DNA from: an uncultured bacterium | GTDB taxonomy: Bacteria; Bacillota; Clostridia; Lachnospirales; Lachnospiraceae | Length of the DNA stretch: 64,000 nucleotides | NCBI GenBank assembly: GCA_905214875.1 | Contig: CAJMNR010000002.1 | Span: forward strand, 1 to 64,000 | Reading direction: 5' to 3' | Part shown: positions 24,451 to 32,555 of the stretch, piece by piece | Position numbering within the stretch: the stretch's first letter is position 1 | How the letters are laid out: every line of letters starts with the position of its first letter | The notes under the pieces: generated by a model | The model's database searches: none | What the model was told of the DNA's origin: nothing | The model's input: only the letters and a program-made list of their open reading frames with translations | Program-made: the position numbers and the translations under genes

Positions 24451-26172
24451 TTAACCTTGAAGAGCGTCGTAACCTTCTTCGCCGGTTCTTACTTTGACTA
24501 CATTTTCAACATTGTATACGAAGATCTTACCATCACCGATATTGCCAGTGTAAAGAGCTTTTTTCGCTGTTTCAATTACTTCGCGAACAGGTACTTTGCT
24601 TACTACGACATCAACCTGAACCTTAGGTAATACGACAACATCGACTTCAACACCACGGTAGTATTTTGCAGCACCTTTTTGAACACCACATCCAAGAACT
24701 TGAGTTACGGTAATACCCATTACTCCGATGTCATTTAAAGCTTCTTTTAACTCATCAAATTTATTTTGTTTACAGATGATTGTTACTTTGGATAATTTCA
24801 CATCGCTGCCGTAGTTTTCTCCACCACTTACTACTTGAACTGGAATTGCTTCATCTACTTTCTTAGCATCATCTGCGATTGGAGCAGCAGGTGCTTCACC
24901 ATAAGTAGTTGGAACTTGTAAGAAGTCAGCATAGGAAGAAGCTAAGTTATGTTCTGTACTATCAAGACCAAGAATTTCTTCTTCAGGGCTTACACGAAGA
25001 CCGATTGTCTTGTCGATTACCTTGAATATGATTGTCATTGTAATGGCAACCCATGCGATAACAGCAACTACACCTAATGTTTGGATTCCAAGTAATTTGA
25101 AACCACCGCCTGTGAATAAACCTTTTAATTCTGTACCTGCACCATCGGAGAATAAACCAACAGCAATTGTACCAAATAAACCATTTAATCCATGAACGCC
25201 TACGGCACCAACTGGATCATCAATCTTTAATTTCTTATCAATGAATTCAATACCAAATACTACAATGAAACCAGATAAGATACCGATGATTGCTGCGCTA
25301 GTAGGACTTACAGTATCACATCCAGCAGTGATTGCAACAAGACCAGCTAATGTACCATTAAGTGTCATAGAAACATCTGGTTTTTTATAACGAGCCCAAG
25401 TGACTAACATTACAGTACAAGTAGCTACTGCAGCAGCTAAGTTAGTTGTAACAAAGATTTTAGATGCTTTTAGGATTGAAGCATCATCTCCCATTGATAC
25501 AGTAGAAGCGCCGTTGAAACCGAACCAACAGAACCAAAGGATGAATACGCCAAGTGCGCCGAGTGTTAAACTGTGGCCTTGAATTGCATTTACTTTTCCG
25601 TTTTTACCATACTTGCCAATACGAGGTCCAAGGATTAATGCACCAATGAAAGCGGCTACACCACCAACCATATGTACTGCTGTGGAACCAGCGAAGTCAT
25701 GGAATCCCATTTCAGCTAACCAGCCATTAGAAGACCAGATCCAGTGACCGGAAATAGGATATACAAATAAACTGATACATAAACTATAGATACAATAAGA
25801 AACAAATTTTGTACGTTCTGCCATTGCACCAGATACGATTGTAGCGGCTGTTGCGCAGAATACTGTTTGGAAAATCAGATAAGCAAAAAATGGAACGCCA
25901 TCTGGTAACATTCCGCTTCCGTAATTTGCTTCTGAAGCTAATCCGTTGATGGAACCGATAAAGCCATTACCGCCACCGAACATTAAGCCGAAGCCGATAA
26001 TCCAGAAGATTGGAGTACCAATACTAAAGTCCATTAAGTTTTTCATAATGATGTTACCAGCATTTTTTGCTCTGGTAAATCCAGTTTCGACCATTGCAAA
26101 ACCGGCTTGCATAAAGAATACTAAAGCGGCACCGAGAAGCACCCAAATTGTGTTTGCTGCTGAAAAGTTCAT
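24451..26172 (-). CDS. amt: Ammonium transporter fused to a C-terminal PII signalling domain
   Basis: This 573-residue protein joins an Amt/Rh channel (residues 1 to about 410) to a complete PII/GlnK-type domain (about 456-573) through a linker rich in Ala, Pro and Asp. Eleven helices are expected in Amt, with the twin histidines of the pore at H167 and H327. In the PII part the T-loop reads QKGAAKYYRGVEV and the B-loop TGNIGDGKIFV. The tyrosine uridylylated in enterobacterial PII (Tyr51) is replaced by valine (V510), whereas Tyr46 is kept (Y505). Free GlnK normally plugs Amt from the cytoplasm, so the fusion may be a self-gating channel. No separate glnK is adjacent. GGAGGTG precedes the ATG. 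Confidence 0.93.
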   Translation of the reverse strand: MNFSAANTIWVLLGAALVFFMQAGFAMVETGFTRAKNAGNIIMKNLMDFSIGTPIFWIIGFGLMFGGGNGFIGSINGLASEANYGSGMLPDGVPFFAYLIFQTVFCATAATIVSGAMAERTKFVSYCIYSLCISLFVYPISGHWIWSSNGWLAEMGFHDFAGSTAVHMVGGVAAFIGALILGPRIGKYGKNGKVNAIQGHSLTLGALGVFILWFCWFGFNGASTVSMGDDASILKASKIFVTTNLAAAVATCTVMLVTWARYKKPDVSMTLNGTLAGLVAITAGCDTVSPTSAAIIGILSGFIVVFGIEFIDKKLKIDDPVGAVGVHGLNGLFGTIAVGLFSDGAGTELKGLFTGGGFKLLGIQTLGVVAVIAWVAITMTIIFKVIDKTIGLRVSPEEEILGLDSTEHNLASSYADFLQVPTTYGEAPAAPIADDAKKVDEAIPVQVVSGGENYGSDVKLSKVTIICKQNKFDELKEALNDIGVMGITVTQVLGCGVQKGAAKYYRGVEVDVVVLPKVQVDVVVSKVPVREVIETAKKALYTGNIGDGKIFVYNVENVVKVRTGEEGYDALQG

Positions 26173-26220
26173 AATACAGCACCTCCGTTTTTATTTTTTT
26201 ATTGCATAAAAATAGGGAGA

Positions 26221-26265
26221 CTTATTCTAGGTTAGAAAACACCTAAAAGTAAGACGCCCTTGTCT
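26221..26265 (-). promoter_or_regulatory. Amt leader: two overlapping hairpins, ANTAR-target-like
   Basis: On the minus strand, AGAC-AAGGGC-GTCT (26265 to 26252) forms a short hairpin whose hexaloop has A at position 1 and G at position 4, the signature of RNA hairpins recognised by ANTAR antiterminators. A second, 12-bp hairpin with one bulge (26253 to 26221) reuses the last two bases of the first stem, so the two cannot form together. A weak T-rich tract follows. This looks like an attenuator switch but is inference; the usual second A1/G4 loop is not evident. Confidence 0.4.
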
Positions 26266-26297
26266 ATCGCTTTGCAAATCCAAACTTGTAAAGTTGT

Positions 26298-26303
26298 ATT
26301 ATA
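26298..26303 (-). promoter_or_regulatory. -10 element of the amt promoter
   Basis: TATAAT on the minus strand lies about 125 bases before the amt start codon. The hexamer 17 bases upstream (TGAAGT) is a poor -35 and falls inside the MATE terminator, so an activator may be needed. Confidence 0.45.
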
Positions 26304-26311
26304 CAAATACG

Positions 26312-26354
26312 AAAAAAGGCACTTCATGGAATGAGATCCATAAAGCGCCTTTGC
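26312..26354 (-). terminator. Intrinsic terminator of the MATE transporter gene
   Basis: On the minus strand, AAAGGCGCTTTATGGA pairs with TCCATGAAGTGCCTTT with one G-T or mismatch each side, followed by a T-run. Confidence 0.85.
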
Positions 26355-26452
26355 TTATGTAAGATGATTTAATTATACAAATCTTAATTTATTTGTCAAC
26401 TATTTTTTGAAAAATAAATTAAAAGTCGATATTTACTAATTTTGTAAAGTGA

Positions 26453-27811
26453 CTATATATTGTGGTTTATGATGGATTTTTCTTTCCATTTTCCACTTGC
26501 ATATCTAAGGCAGCTGATGCTTCCTGTAAGTAACCAAGTAAGACCGGTCGTTAACCAGAGGCCCCAGATTCCGATAGATGAAATGCAGGTAAGCGGTCTG
26601 GCTAATCCAACACGTCCAAGTACTTCGACTAAACCATTTACCATGGAATAAACGGTATCGCCCGCACCATTTAAAATATTCCTTGAGACATAGATCATGC
26701 CAAGAGGAAAGTAAAAGTAGCTTACAATCTTGATGGCTTGGGCACCTATTTCAATGACATCTTGGTTAGGAACAAAGAGCCGCATGATGAAATGGCCGCC
26801 AAAATGTGCCACAGGAATCATGGCGATACTGAAAATCAAACATAGTATGCTGGCCCAACGAAATCCTTTTTTTACACGTTCTAATTGTTCGGCGCCAATA
26901 TTTTGTCCAGTAAATGTAGCCACTGCTGTACCAAGGGAGGTAAATGGCTGTTGTACCAGTTGTTCAAATCGTCCTGCAGCCGTAAACGCAGACATGACCG
27001 TCTCTTTAAAACCATTTGCTACTCGCTGTAAGGCGATGCAGGAAATACTGATCAGTGAATTTTGCAAAGCAACGGGTGTTCCAATTCGGATGCATCGCAT
27101 AATGATGTCGAAGTCTGGTTTCCACATAGAAAGTGGCATGCGAAAAAGAGATATCTTATAAAATGCGAACACGATACAGCCGACTGCAGCTAATAGCTGA
27201 GACAGTATAGTAGCAAAGGCGGCTCCGAAAACTCTCCATTTAAATACAAGGACGAAGAGCAAGTCAAGGCAGATGTTCATAAAACTAGCGAAAATCAAAA
27301 AGTATAGTGGGGTCTTAGAATCTCCAAGGGCACGCAAGATAGAAGAAATACCATTATAGAATGCCACGAAGATAAGACCTAGACAACTTACTACCATATA
27401 TGTAATGGAATCGTTTAAGATTCCTTCCGGTGTATTCATAAAAATGAGGATTTTACGTGCGAAGATACATGCAATAAGCCCCATTAGAATACTGGCGAAA
27501 GATAAAACATAGGTAGCATTTGCAATTGTCTTTTGAACATTTTTTATATCACCGGCACCATAATATTGAGAGACAATGATACCAATGCCGGTGGACATTC
27601 CAAGGGCAAGGGAAAAGAATAGAAAGTTTAGGGATCCTGTCGAACCCACAGCGGCTAATGCGTCAGAACTTACAAATTGTCCTACAATCATTGAGTCCAC
27701 CATGTTGTAAAATTGTTGAAATAGATTTCCAATCAGCATGGGAACCGTGAACGCCAGCAGTAATGATAAAGGCTTGCCTTCTGTCATGTTTGTTACATAA
27801 GATTTTCGCAT
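26453..27811 (-). CDS. MATE family efflux transporter
   Basis: This 452-residue, twelve-helix transporter belongs to the MATE (DinF/NorM) exporters that expel drugs or metabolites using a sodium or proton gradient. The typical N-terminal sequence TEGKPLSLLLAFTVPMLIGNLFQQFYNMVDSMIVGQF and, in the second half, the repeat of the same fold (TFTGQNIGAEQLERVKKGF) are visible. It has its own promoter and terminator. The start follows AGGAGG. The substrate cannot be deduced. Confidence 0.92.
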   Translation of the reverse strand: MRKSYVTNMTEGKPLSLLLAFTVPMLIGNLFQQFYNMVDSMIVGQFVSSDALAAVGSTGSLNFLFFSLALGMSTGIGIIVSQYYGAGDIKNVQKTIANATYVLSFASILMGLIACIFARKILIFMNTPEGILNDSITYMVVSCLGLIFVAFYNGISSILRALGDSKTPLYFLIFASFMNICLDLLFVLVFKWRVFGAAFATILSQLLAAVGCIVFAFYKISLFRMPLSMWKPDFDIIMRCIRIGTPVALQNSLISISCIALQRVANGFKETVMSAFTAAGRFEQLVQQPFTSLGTAVATFTGQNIGAEQLERVKKGFRWASILCLIFSIAMIPVAHFGGHFIMRLFVPNQDVIEIGAQAIKIVSYFYFPLGMIYVSRNILNGAGDTVYSMVNGLVEVLGRVGLARPLTCISSIGIWGLWLTTGLTWLLTGSISCLRYASGKWKEKSIINHNI

Positions 27812-27846
27812 GAGATTTCCTCCTTATTATTTATCAATCCTTGCAT

Positions 27847-27875
27847 ATAGTAGTCCACAGGGAAAATAGAAACAA
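27847..27875 (-). promoter_or_regulatory. Promoter of the MATE gene
   Basis: On the minus strand TTGTTT (27875-27870), a 17-base spacer and TACTAT (27852-27847) lie about 40 bases before the start codon. Confidence 0.6.
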
Positions 27876-27969
27876 TGTATTATTTTGCAATTTAGACGTT
27901 CTATTATATACACATAAATAATGCAAAATCTGATTCCTTTCATATGATAATGTAGGAGGGGAGAAAGAA

Positions 27970-28236
27970 ATGCTTATTGAATTTTTATATGCGATTGTAT
28001 TGATAGGAATGATATTCTTGCTTTTGGTAATGAAAAATTTTATTTTGTCATATAAACTTCAAAAACAGAAGAATATTAAGAAAAAAGTGACATTTGTTAA
28101 ACAAAGGAAGGTGAGAAATGAAAAACACATTATTTTCCAAACTAGTGATAGGTCAGGTGTTGACATGGAAAAAATGGGGTGTTATACTCAACCACATCGA
28201 AAAGAAAATCACGTACCAAATAAAAATTCGGATTGA
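27970..28236 (+). CDS. Small single-span membrane protein, unrecognised
   Basis: This 88-residue frame has a strong AGGAGGGGAG site 8 bases before its ATG, an N-terminal transmembrane helix (residues 5-26) and a basic remainder. Its stop lies 4 bases before an intrinsic terminator, which supports a real transcription unit. The C-terminal 40 residues look unstructured and no family is recognised. A second frame (28118-28264, 48 codons) overlaps it with a plausible ribosome site but runs into the terminator. A frameshifted relic is therefore possible. Confidence 0.45.
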   Translation: MLIEFLYAIVLIGMIFLLLVMKNFILSYKLQKQKNIKKKVTFVKQRKVRNEKHIIFQTSDRSGVDMEKMGCYTQPHRKENHVPNKNSD

Positions 28237-28239
28237 AAC

Positions 28240-28277
28240 AAAGGTGTTTTCAGTAAATTACTGAAGGCACCTTTTTT
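28240..28277 (+). terminator. Intrinsic terminator behind the small membrane protein gene
   Basis: AAGGTG-TT-TTCAGT pairs with ACTGAA-GG-CACCTT across a 5-base loop, followed by a T-run. Confidence 0.82.
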
Positions 28278-28315
28278 AGTTGCGGTACTGGTAATAAAAG
28301 AATGGAGGAGTACAT

Positions 28316-29530
28316 ATGAGATTAAAAGAGACAGGTTTGACAAAAGAGGAATTAAAAGCAAAGGTTGAGAAGTACATGATTGATACTTACGAAAGGTTCG
28401 ATTTCGTTGCCGATCATGCAAAAGATATGTATATGTATGATGAAAATGATACACCATACCTTGATTTTTATGCTGGTATCGCAGTTAACTCTGCAGGAAA
28501 CTGTAATGAAAAAGTTGTTGCAGCAGTAAAAGACCAAGTAGAGGACATCATGCATACCTTTAACTATCCTTATACAGTACCTCAAGCATTACTTGCTGAA
28601 AAAGTATGTAACGCGATTGGAATGGATAAGATCTTTTATCAAAACTCTGGTACAGAAGCGAATGAAGCAATGATCAAGATGGCAAGAAAATATGGCGTTG
28701 AAAAATATGGTCCAAACAAATACAACATCGTAACAGCCGAAAAGAGCTTCCATGGTAGAACGTTTGGTGCCATGAGTGCAACTGGCCAGCCAGACAATGC
28801 ATGCCAAGTTGGATTTGGCGGTATGACTCCAGGATTTACATATGCAAAATATAATGATTTAGAAGCATTTAAGGCAGCTTGTACTGAAGATACCATCGGT
28901 ATTATGATTGAGCCAGTACAAGGCGAAGGCGGTGTGCATCCAGCAACAATGGAATTTATGACAGGCCTTAGAGAATTCTGTGATGAAAAAGGCATTCTTT
29001 TATTATTAGATGAAGTACAAACCGGATGGTGTAGAACAGGTGCTATCATGTCTTATATGAATTATGGTGTAAAGCCTGATATCGTATCTATGGCGAAAGC
29101 ATTAGGTGGTGGTATGCCAATCGGTGCAATCTGTGCCACAAAAGAAGTTGCGAAAGCATTTACAATGGGCTCTCATGGTACAACATTTGGCGGCCATCCA
29201 GTATCTTGTGCAGCAGCGCTTGCTCAAGTAACAGAATTAATTGATCGTGACCTTGCTGGAAATGCCAAAGAGATGGGTGAGTATTTCACAGGCCTATTAA
29301 AAGGACTTCCTCATATTGTAGAGGTTCGTGGACAAGGCTGTTTAATCGGTGTGGAATTTGATGAGACGATTAATGCAATCGACGTAAAACACGGTTGTTT
29401 TGACCGTAAATTATTGGTCACTGCAATCGGTAGCTCAGTAATCCGTATGATTCCACCACTAATCTTAACAAAAGAAGATTGTGATAAAGCATATGCAATC
29501 ATTAAAGAGACAGTAGACTCTCTTTGTTAA
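28316..29530 (+). CDS. Class III PLP-dependent aminotransferase (ArgD/GabT-like)
   Basis: This 404-residue enzyme of the acetylornithine/4-aminobutyrate/ornithine aminotransferase group moves an omega- or delta-amino group to an oxo acid. NSGTEANEAMIKMAR (about 108) binds PLP phosphate, FHGRTFGAMSATG follows, the aspartate is in LLLDEVQTG (about 225-233), and the PLP lysine is K261 in SMAKALGGGMPIG. No other arginine-biosynthesis genes are nearby. The immediate partner is an iron alcohol dehydrogenase 17 bases downstream. This suggests that the aldehyde formed from an omega-amino acid is reduced, as in 4-aminobutyrate to 4-hydroxybutyrate, but substrate specificity cannot be read from sequence alone. 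GGAGG lies upstream of the ATG. Confidence 0.85.
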   Translation: MRLKETGLTKEELKAKVEKYMIDTYERFDFVADHAKDMYMYDENDTPYLDFYAGIAVNSAGNCNEKVVAAVKDQVEDIMHTFNYPYTVPQALLAEKVCNAIGMDKIFYQNSGTEANEAMIKMARKYGVEKYGPNKYNIVTAEKSFHGRTFGAMSATGQPDNACQVGFGGMTPGFTYAKYNDLEAFKAACTEDTIGIMIEPVQGEGGVHPATMEFMTGLREFCDEKGILLLLDEVQTGWCRTGAIMSYMNYGVKPDIVSMAKALGGGMPIGAICATKEVAKAFTMGSHGTTFGGHPVSCAAALAQVTELIDRDLAGNAKEMGEYFTGLLKGLPHIVEVRGQGCLIGVEFDETINAIDVKHGCFDRKLLVTAIGSSVIRMIPPLILTKEDCDKAYAIIKETVDSLC

Positions 29531-29547
29531 GAGAAGGAGATAAGAGT

Positions 29548-30690
29548 ATGGAAAACTTTACATTTTCAGTCCCACAAAACATTGTGTTTGGTAAGGATAG
29601 CATGAAAAAGCTTCCAGAGCTGATTAAGAAAATCGGCTCTGACCATGCATTTATTCTATCCGGTCCTCATCTTAAGAAGATGGGCCTGGTAGATGAGGTG
29701 GCGAAACTTTTAGGAGAAGCAGGAGTAAAGGCTGATTCGTTTACAGATATTGAAGGAAATCCAAGTGTGGAAACGGTAGATAAGGCAACGAAAGCATTTT
29801 TAGAAAGTGGAGCAGGAAGCATTGTGGCAATCGGTGGTGGTTCTCCAATGGATGTTGCAAAGGCTGTCGGCGTACTTGCTAAGTTTGGCGGTTCTATTAC
29901 AGAATATGAGGGAGCGGATAAAGTCCCTGGTGATATTGTTCCACTTATTGCGATTCCAACAACAGCAGGAACAGGATCAGAAGTTACGGCTTTTTCTGTA
30001 ATTACGGATCATTCTAGAAACTATAAGCTTACTGTGTTTAGTTATAAGTTAATACCAGCTTATGCGATTTTGGATCCATTACTACTTACTTCGCTTCCGA
30101 TGGGAATTGCGGCAGCAACTGGAATGGATGCCATGGTACATGCGATTGAGGCATATATCTCAAGAGCAGCCAGTCCATTTTCTGATGCAATGGCGGAGAA
30201 GGCGTTAGAGTTAATCGGTGGAAATATACGAAGATTTGTTGCAAATAGAGCCGATGTTGAGGCTGCGTCTGCAATGCTTGCAGGCAGTATGTTTGCGGGA
30301 ATTAGTTTTGCATGGGCTAGACTTGGAGATGTACATGCGATGGCGCATCCGTTAAGCGGCTATTTTAATGTTGCCCATGGAGTTGCCAATGCAATTCTAC
30401 TTCCTGTAGTCTTAGAATACAATGCACTTGCTGACTCTGGAAAGTATGAACGTATTTATAACTATGTTGCAAAAAATAAGGCCAAAAACTTTGAACCTTG
30501 CATGCTTGTAAATGAAATAACGGCATTGACAAAAAGCCTTAAAATACCGGCATCGCTTAGCATGGTAAATGTAACGAGTGATAAGTTTGAGGCAATGGCA
30601 GAGGATGCGATGAAGAGTGGAAACATTGCAGTCAATCCAAGAGCTACGACAAAAGAAGATATTGTTCATTTATATGAACTAGCCTTATAG
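29548..30690 (+). CDS. Iron-containing alcohol dehydrogenase
   Basis: This 380-residue group III (iron-dependent) alcohol dehydrogenase reduces an aldehyde or semialdehyde with NAD(P)H. The dinucleotide site GGGSPMDVAKA (about 95-105) and the metal ligands are visible in GMDAMVHAIEAY, HAMAHPLSGYF and NVAHGVANA. The ATG at 29548 with AGAAGGAG 7 bases upstream is chosen; a TTG 24 bases earlier lies inside the end of the aminotransferase gene. The tight spacing indicates an operon with the aminotransferase. The family covers butanol, 1,3-propanediol and 4-hydroxybutyrate dehydrogenases, so the exact substrate stays open. Confidence 0.9.
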   Translation: MENFTFSVPQNIVFGKDSMKKLPELIKKIGSDHAFILSGPHLKKMGLVDEVAKLLGEAGVKADSFTDIEGNPSVETVDKATKAFLESGAGSIVAIGGGSPMDVAKAVGVLAKFGGSITEYEGADKVPGDIVPLIAIPTTAGTGSEVTAFSVITDHSRNYKLTVFSYKLIPAYAILDPLLLTSLPMGIAAATGMDAMVHAIEAYISRAASPFSDAMAEKALELIGGNIRRFVANRADVEAASAMLAGSMFAGISFAWARLGDVHAMAHPLSGYFNVAHGVANAILLPVVLEYNALADSGKYERIYNYVAKNKAKNFEPCMLVNEITALTKSLKIPASLSMVNVTSDKFEAMAEDAMKSGNIAVNPRATTKEDIVHLYELAL

Positions 30691-30698
30691 GCATTAAG

Positions 30699-30726
30699 TT
30701 GAACTTTATAACCTATAGTATATAAT
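30699..30726 (+). promoter_or_regulatory. Promoter of the CPBP protease gene
   Basis: TTGAAC (30699-30704) and TATAAT (30721-30726) with a 16-base spacer lie 32 bases before the ATG. Confidence 0.7.
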
Positions 30727-30758
30727 AAAGGAAAGAAAATTAAGACAGGGAGGCAATT

Positions 30759-31571
30759 ATGGAAGAGAAGAGACCTCTTAGGATAGTTGTTGTAATGTTT
30801 TCATCCATATGTATTATTGCTATAGGTTTATTTTTTTGCTCATTGATCGGAAAGCTATTTCCAGTAGATACGGTAGATCAAAAGTTTGTCAGGGTAATTG
30901 TGCCAAGAGTAATCATGGCGGTTGTTTGTATTATTGGAATGAAATTAGTTTACAAGGATCTAAAGTTAGGATTTCAGAAAAAAGGATTGGTAAAAGGCTT
31001 ATGTATCAGCTTTGTTATGATTTTATATATTATTGAGAATTTTATTTCTGCATCCAACACGGATTCGGTAAAGAATTATGCGCAGATTACGTTTGTGAAC
31101 TTACTTCTTTGCTTCTTATCCAATATGTCGGTTGGATTGTTTGAAGAGGTACTTCTTCGAGGAACAGTCCTAAATATTATGAACGAACAGTGGAAGAGTC
31201 GAAAATACGGTACATATTGGGCGGTGTTTTTATCGAGTTTTTTGTTCGGAGTTGCACATTTTATAAATTATTTTAATGGAAAAGCGTATATGAATCCAAC
31301 GATTGCACAAGTTTTTTATGCAACGTTCATTGGGCTGTTTATGGCAGCTGTATATTTGAGATCAAAGAATATATGGGTCGTTATCATTCTTCATGGATTA
31401 TTTGATTTCGCACCAGGCTTTTGGGAGCTTACAACGCCAACGAAAGAGTTTGATAAAGTGGATATGTCTCTAGGTTCTGTGCGATATCTGATTTTGTTTT
31501 ATCTTCCGCTTGCAATTGCTGCATATTTTATTACAAGGAGTCATGTTAAGGAATCGAGGCTTGGGCAATAG
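30759..31571 (+). CDS. CPBP family intramembrane glutamic endopeptidase
   Basis: This 270-residue membrane protein of about eight helices belongs to the CPBP (CAAX protease and bacteriocin-processing, Abi) family. The three active-site motifs are visible: EEVLLRG (about 129), FGVAHFINY (about 163), and HGLFDFAPG (about 211). In Firmicutes such proteins process or give immunity to peptides, or act in membrane stress, but no bacteriocin gene is adjacent. AGGGAGG precedes the ATG. Its last 31 bases overlap the tail of the convergent AraC-type gene, so the two transcripts are complementary at their ends. Confidence 0.88.
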   Translation: MEEKRPLRIVVVMFSSICIIAIGLFFCSLIGKLFPVDTVDQKFVRVIVPRVIMAVVCIIGMKLVYKDLKLGFQKKGLVKGLCISFVMILYIIENFISASNTDSVKNYAQITFVNLLLCFLSNMSVGLFEEVLLRGTVLNIMNEQWKSRKYGTYWAVFLSSFLFGVAHFINYFNGKAYMNPTIAQVFYATFIGLFMAAVYLRSKNIWVVIILHGLFDFAPGFWELTTPTKEFDKVDMSLGSVRYLILFYLPLAIAAYFITRSHVKESRLGQ

Positions 31572-32377
31572 TCAGGTCCCTTTTGTTTATTAAGAATACG
31601 GTACTCGCGAGGCGTGGTACCGTATTCTTTTTTAAATTTACGAGAAAGCTCATTTACAGTTTGAAACCCTGTTTTTTGCGCAATTTCGGAAATTGTCAGG
31701 TCGCTGGAAAGAAGGAGCTTGCGAACATTTAAAAATTGTAGCTTGGTTATGTATTGTTTAGGCGAATAGCCTGTATATTTTTTAAATGCGTGAGTCAGAT
31801 AATATTGGCTTAGATAAAAGTGATTGGCTAGTTCGTTTATCTTAATGGAATTCATATAGTTTTGATCAAGGTAGTGCTGTACTTTGATCAGGCTCTCTGT
31901 CCCCTGAGAAATAATAAATTGCTCTGGATAATTCCGATATAGATAGATTAGCAGTTCAGTAAATAAATTAGTGCAGTGATAGGAGGAATAAGGCATATGA
32001 TAGGAATATTTGAATTCCTTTGTCAATTGCATAAAGAGTTCCTCGATATAGGAATCTACAGCAGCAAATACGTGATTAAACTGTTTTGGACGGTTTTTTA
32101 GAACCGATAGCAATGCTGGAATCTGGCAAAGTGCTTCATAGTCTTCTAGATCAAGAAAACATACATAGCGTTCATACTCCTTAGAAAGGCAGGAAACCGC
32201 ATGACGTTCCATTGGACTTATTATGTACATAGAGCCTTCTTCAAGGAGATACTCTTTTGTTTCTACGTAAAGCTTGATTCTCCCTTTTTTAACATATAAT
32301 AATTCACAATACGTATGGGTATGGATATCATAAATGATTTTATCTTGGTAAAAACCACAGTTTTCCAATGGATTCAT
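31541..32377 (-). CDS. AraC family transcriptional regulator
   Basis: This 278-residue regulator has an N-terminal cupin-like sensor (HTHTYCELLYVKKGRIKLYV, about 18-37) and a C-terminal AraC DNA-binding domain with two helix-turn-helix units (INELANHFYLSQYYLTHAF about 181-199, and ISEIAQKTGFQTVNELSRKF about 231-250, followed by KEYGTTPREYR). Sensor cupins of this class usually bind sugars. It is divergent from the GH59 glycosidase gene, whose start lies 160 bases away, and so probably controls it. A minus-strand promoter (TTTTAC, 17 bases, TATAAT) is present. Confidence 0.9.
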   Translation of the reverse strand: MNPLENCGFYQDKIIYDIHTHTYCELLYVKKGRIKLYVETKEYLLEEGSMYIISPMERHAVSCLSKEYERYVCFLDLEDYEALCQIPALLSVLKNRPKQFNHVFAAVDSYIEELFMQLTKEFKYSYHMPYSSYHCTNLFTELLIYLYRNYPEQFIISQGTESLIKVQHYLDQNYMNSIKINELANHFYLSQYYLTHAFKKYTGYSPKQYITKLQFLNVRKLLLSSDLTISEIAQKTGFQTVNELSRKFKKEYGTTPREYRILNKQKGPDYCPSLDSLT

Positions 32378-32416
32378 AGCAAACCTCTTTTCCTAAGTTG
32401 TATGTTATTTAAGTTT

Positions 32417-32445
32417 ATTATATAGGACAAAAGAATGGGGTAAAA
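32417..32445 (-). promoter_or_regulatory. Promoter of the AraC-type gene
   Basis: On the minus strand TTTTAC (32445-32440) and TATAAT (32422-32417) are 17 bases apart, about 40 bases before the start codon. The A/G-rich DNA from 32430 to 32530 repeats GGGGTAAAAGAGAAAAGAC-like segments and may hold operator sites for the divergent glycosidase gene. Confidence 0.5.
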
Positions 32446-32555
32446 GAGAAAAGACAAAAAATGCATAAATTTAGGCAAAAAAATAAGGGAAAAGAAAGAG
32501 AAAAGAACATAAAATGATTTTGTAAAAGAGAGAAAATATGTTAAGGGGGAGATTT

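Noticed and set aside
28118..28264. 48-codon frame overlapping the small membrane protein gene
   Set aside because: A plausible ribosome site exists, but it runs into the intrinsic terminator stem and shows no recognisable pattern; kept only as a note.
30759..31571. Bacteriocin processing/immunity locus around the CPBP protease
   Set aside because: No small peptide gene with a double-glycine leader and no dedicated exporter lie beside it.
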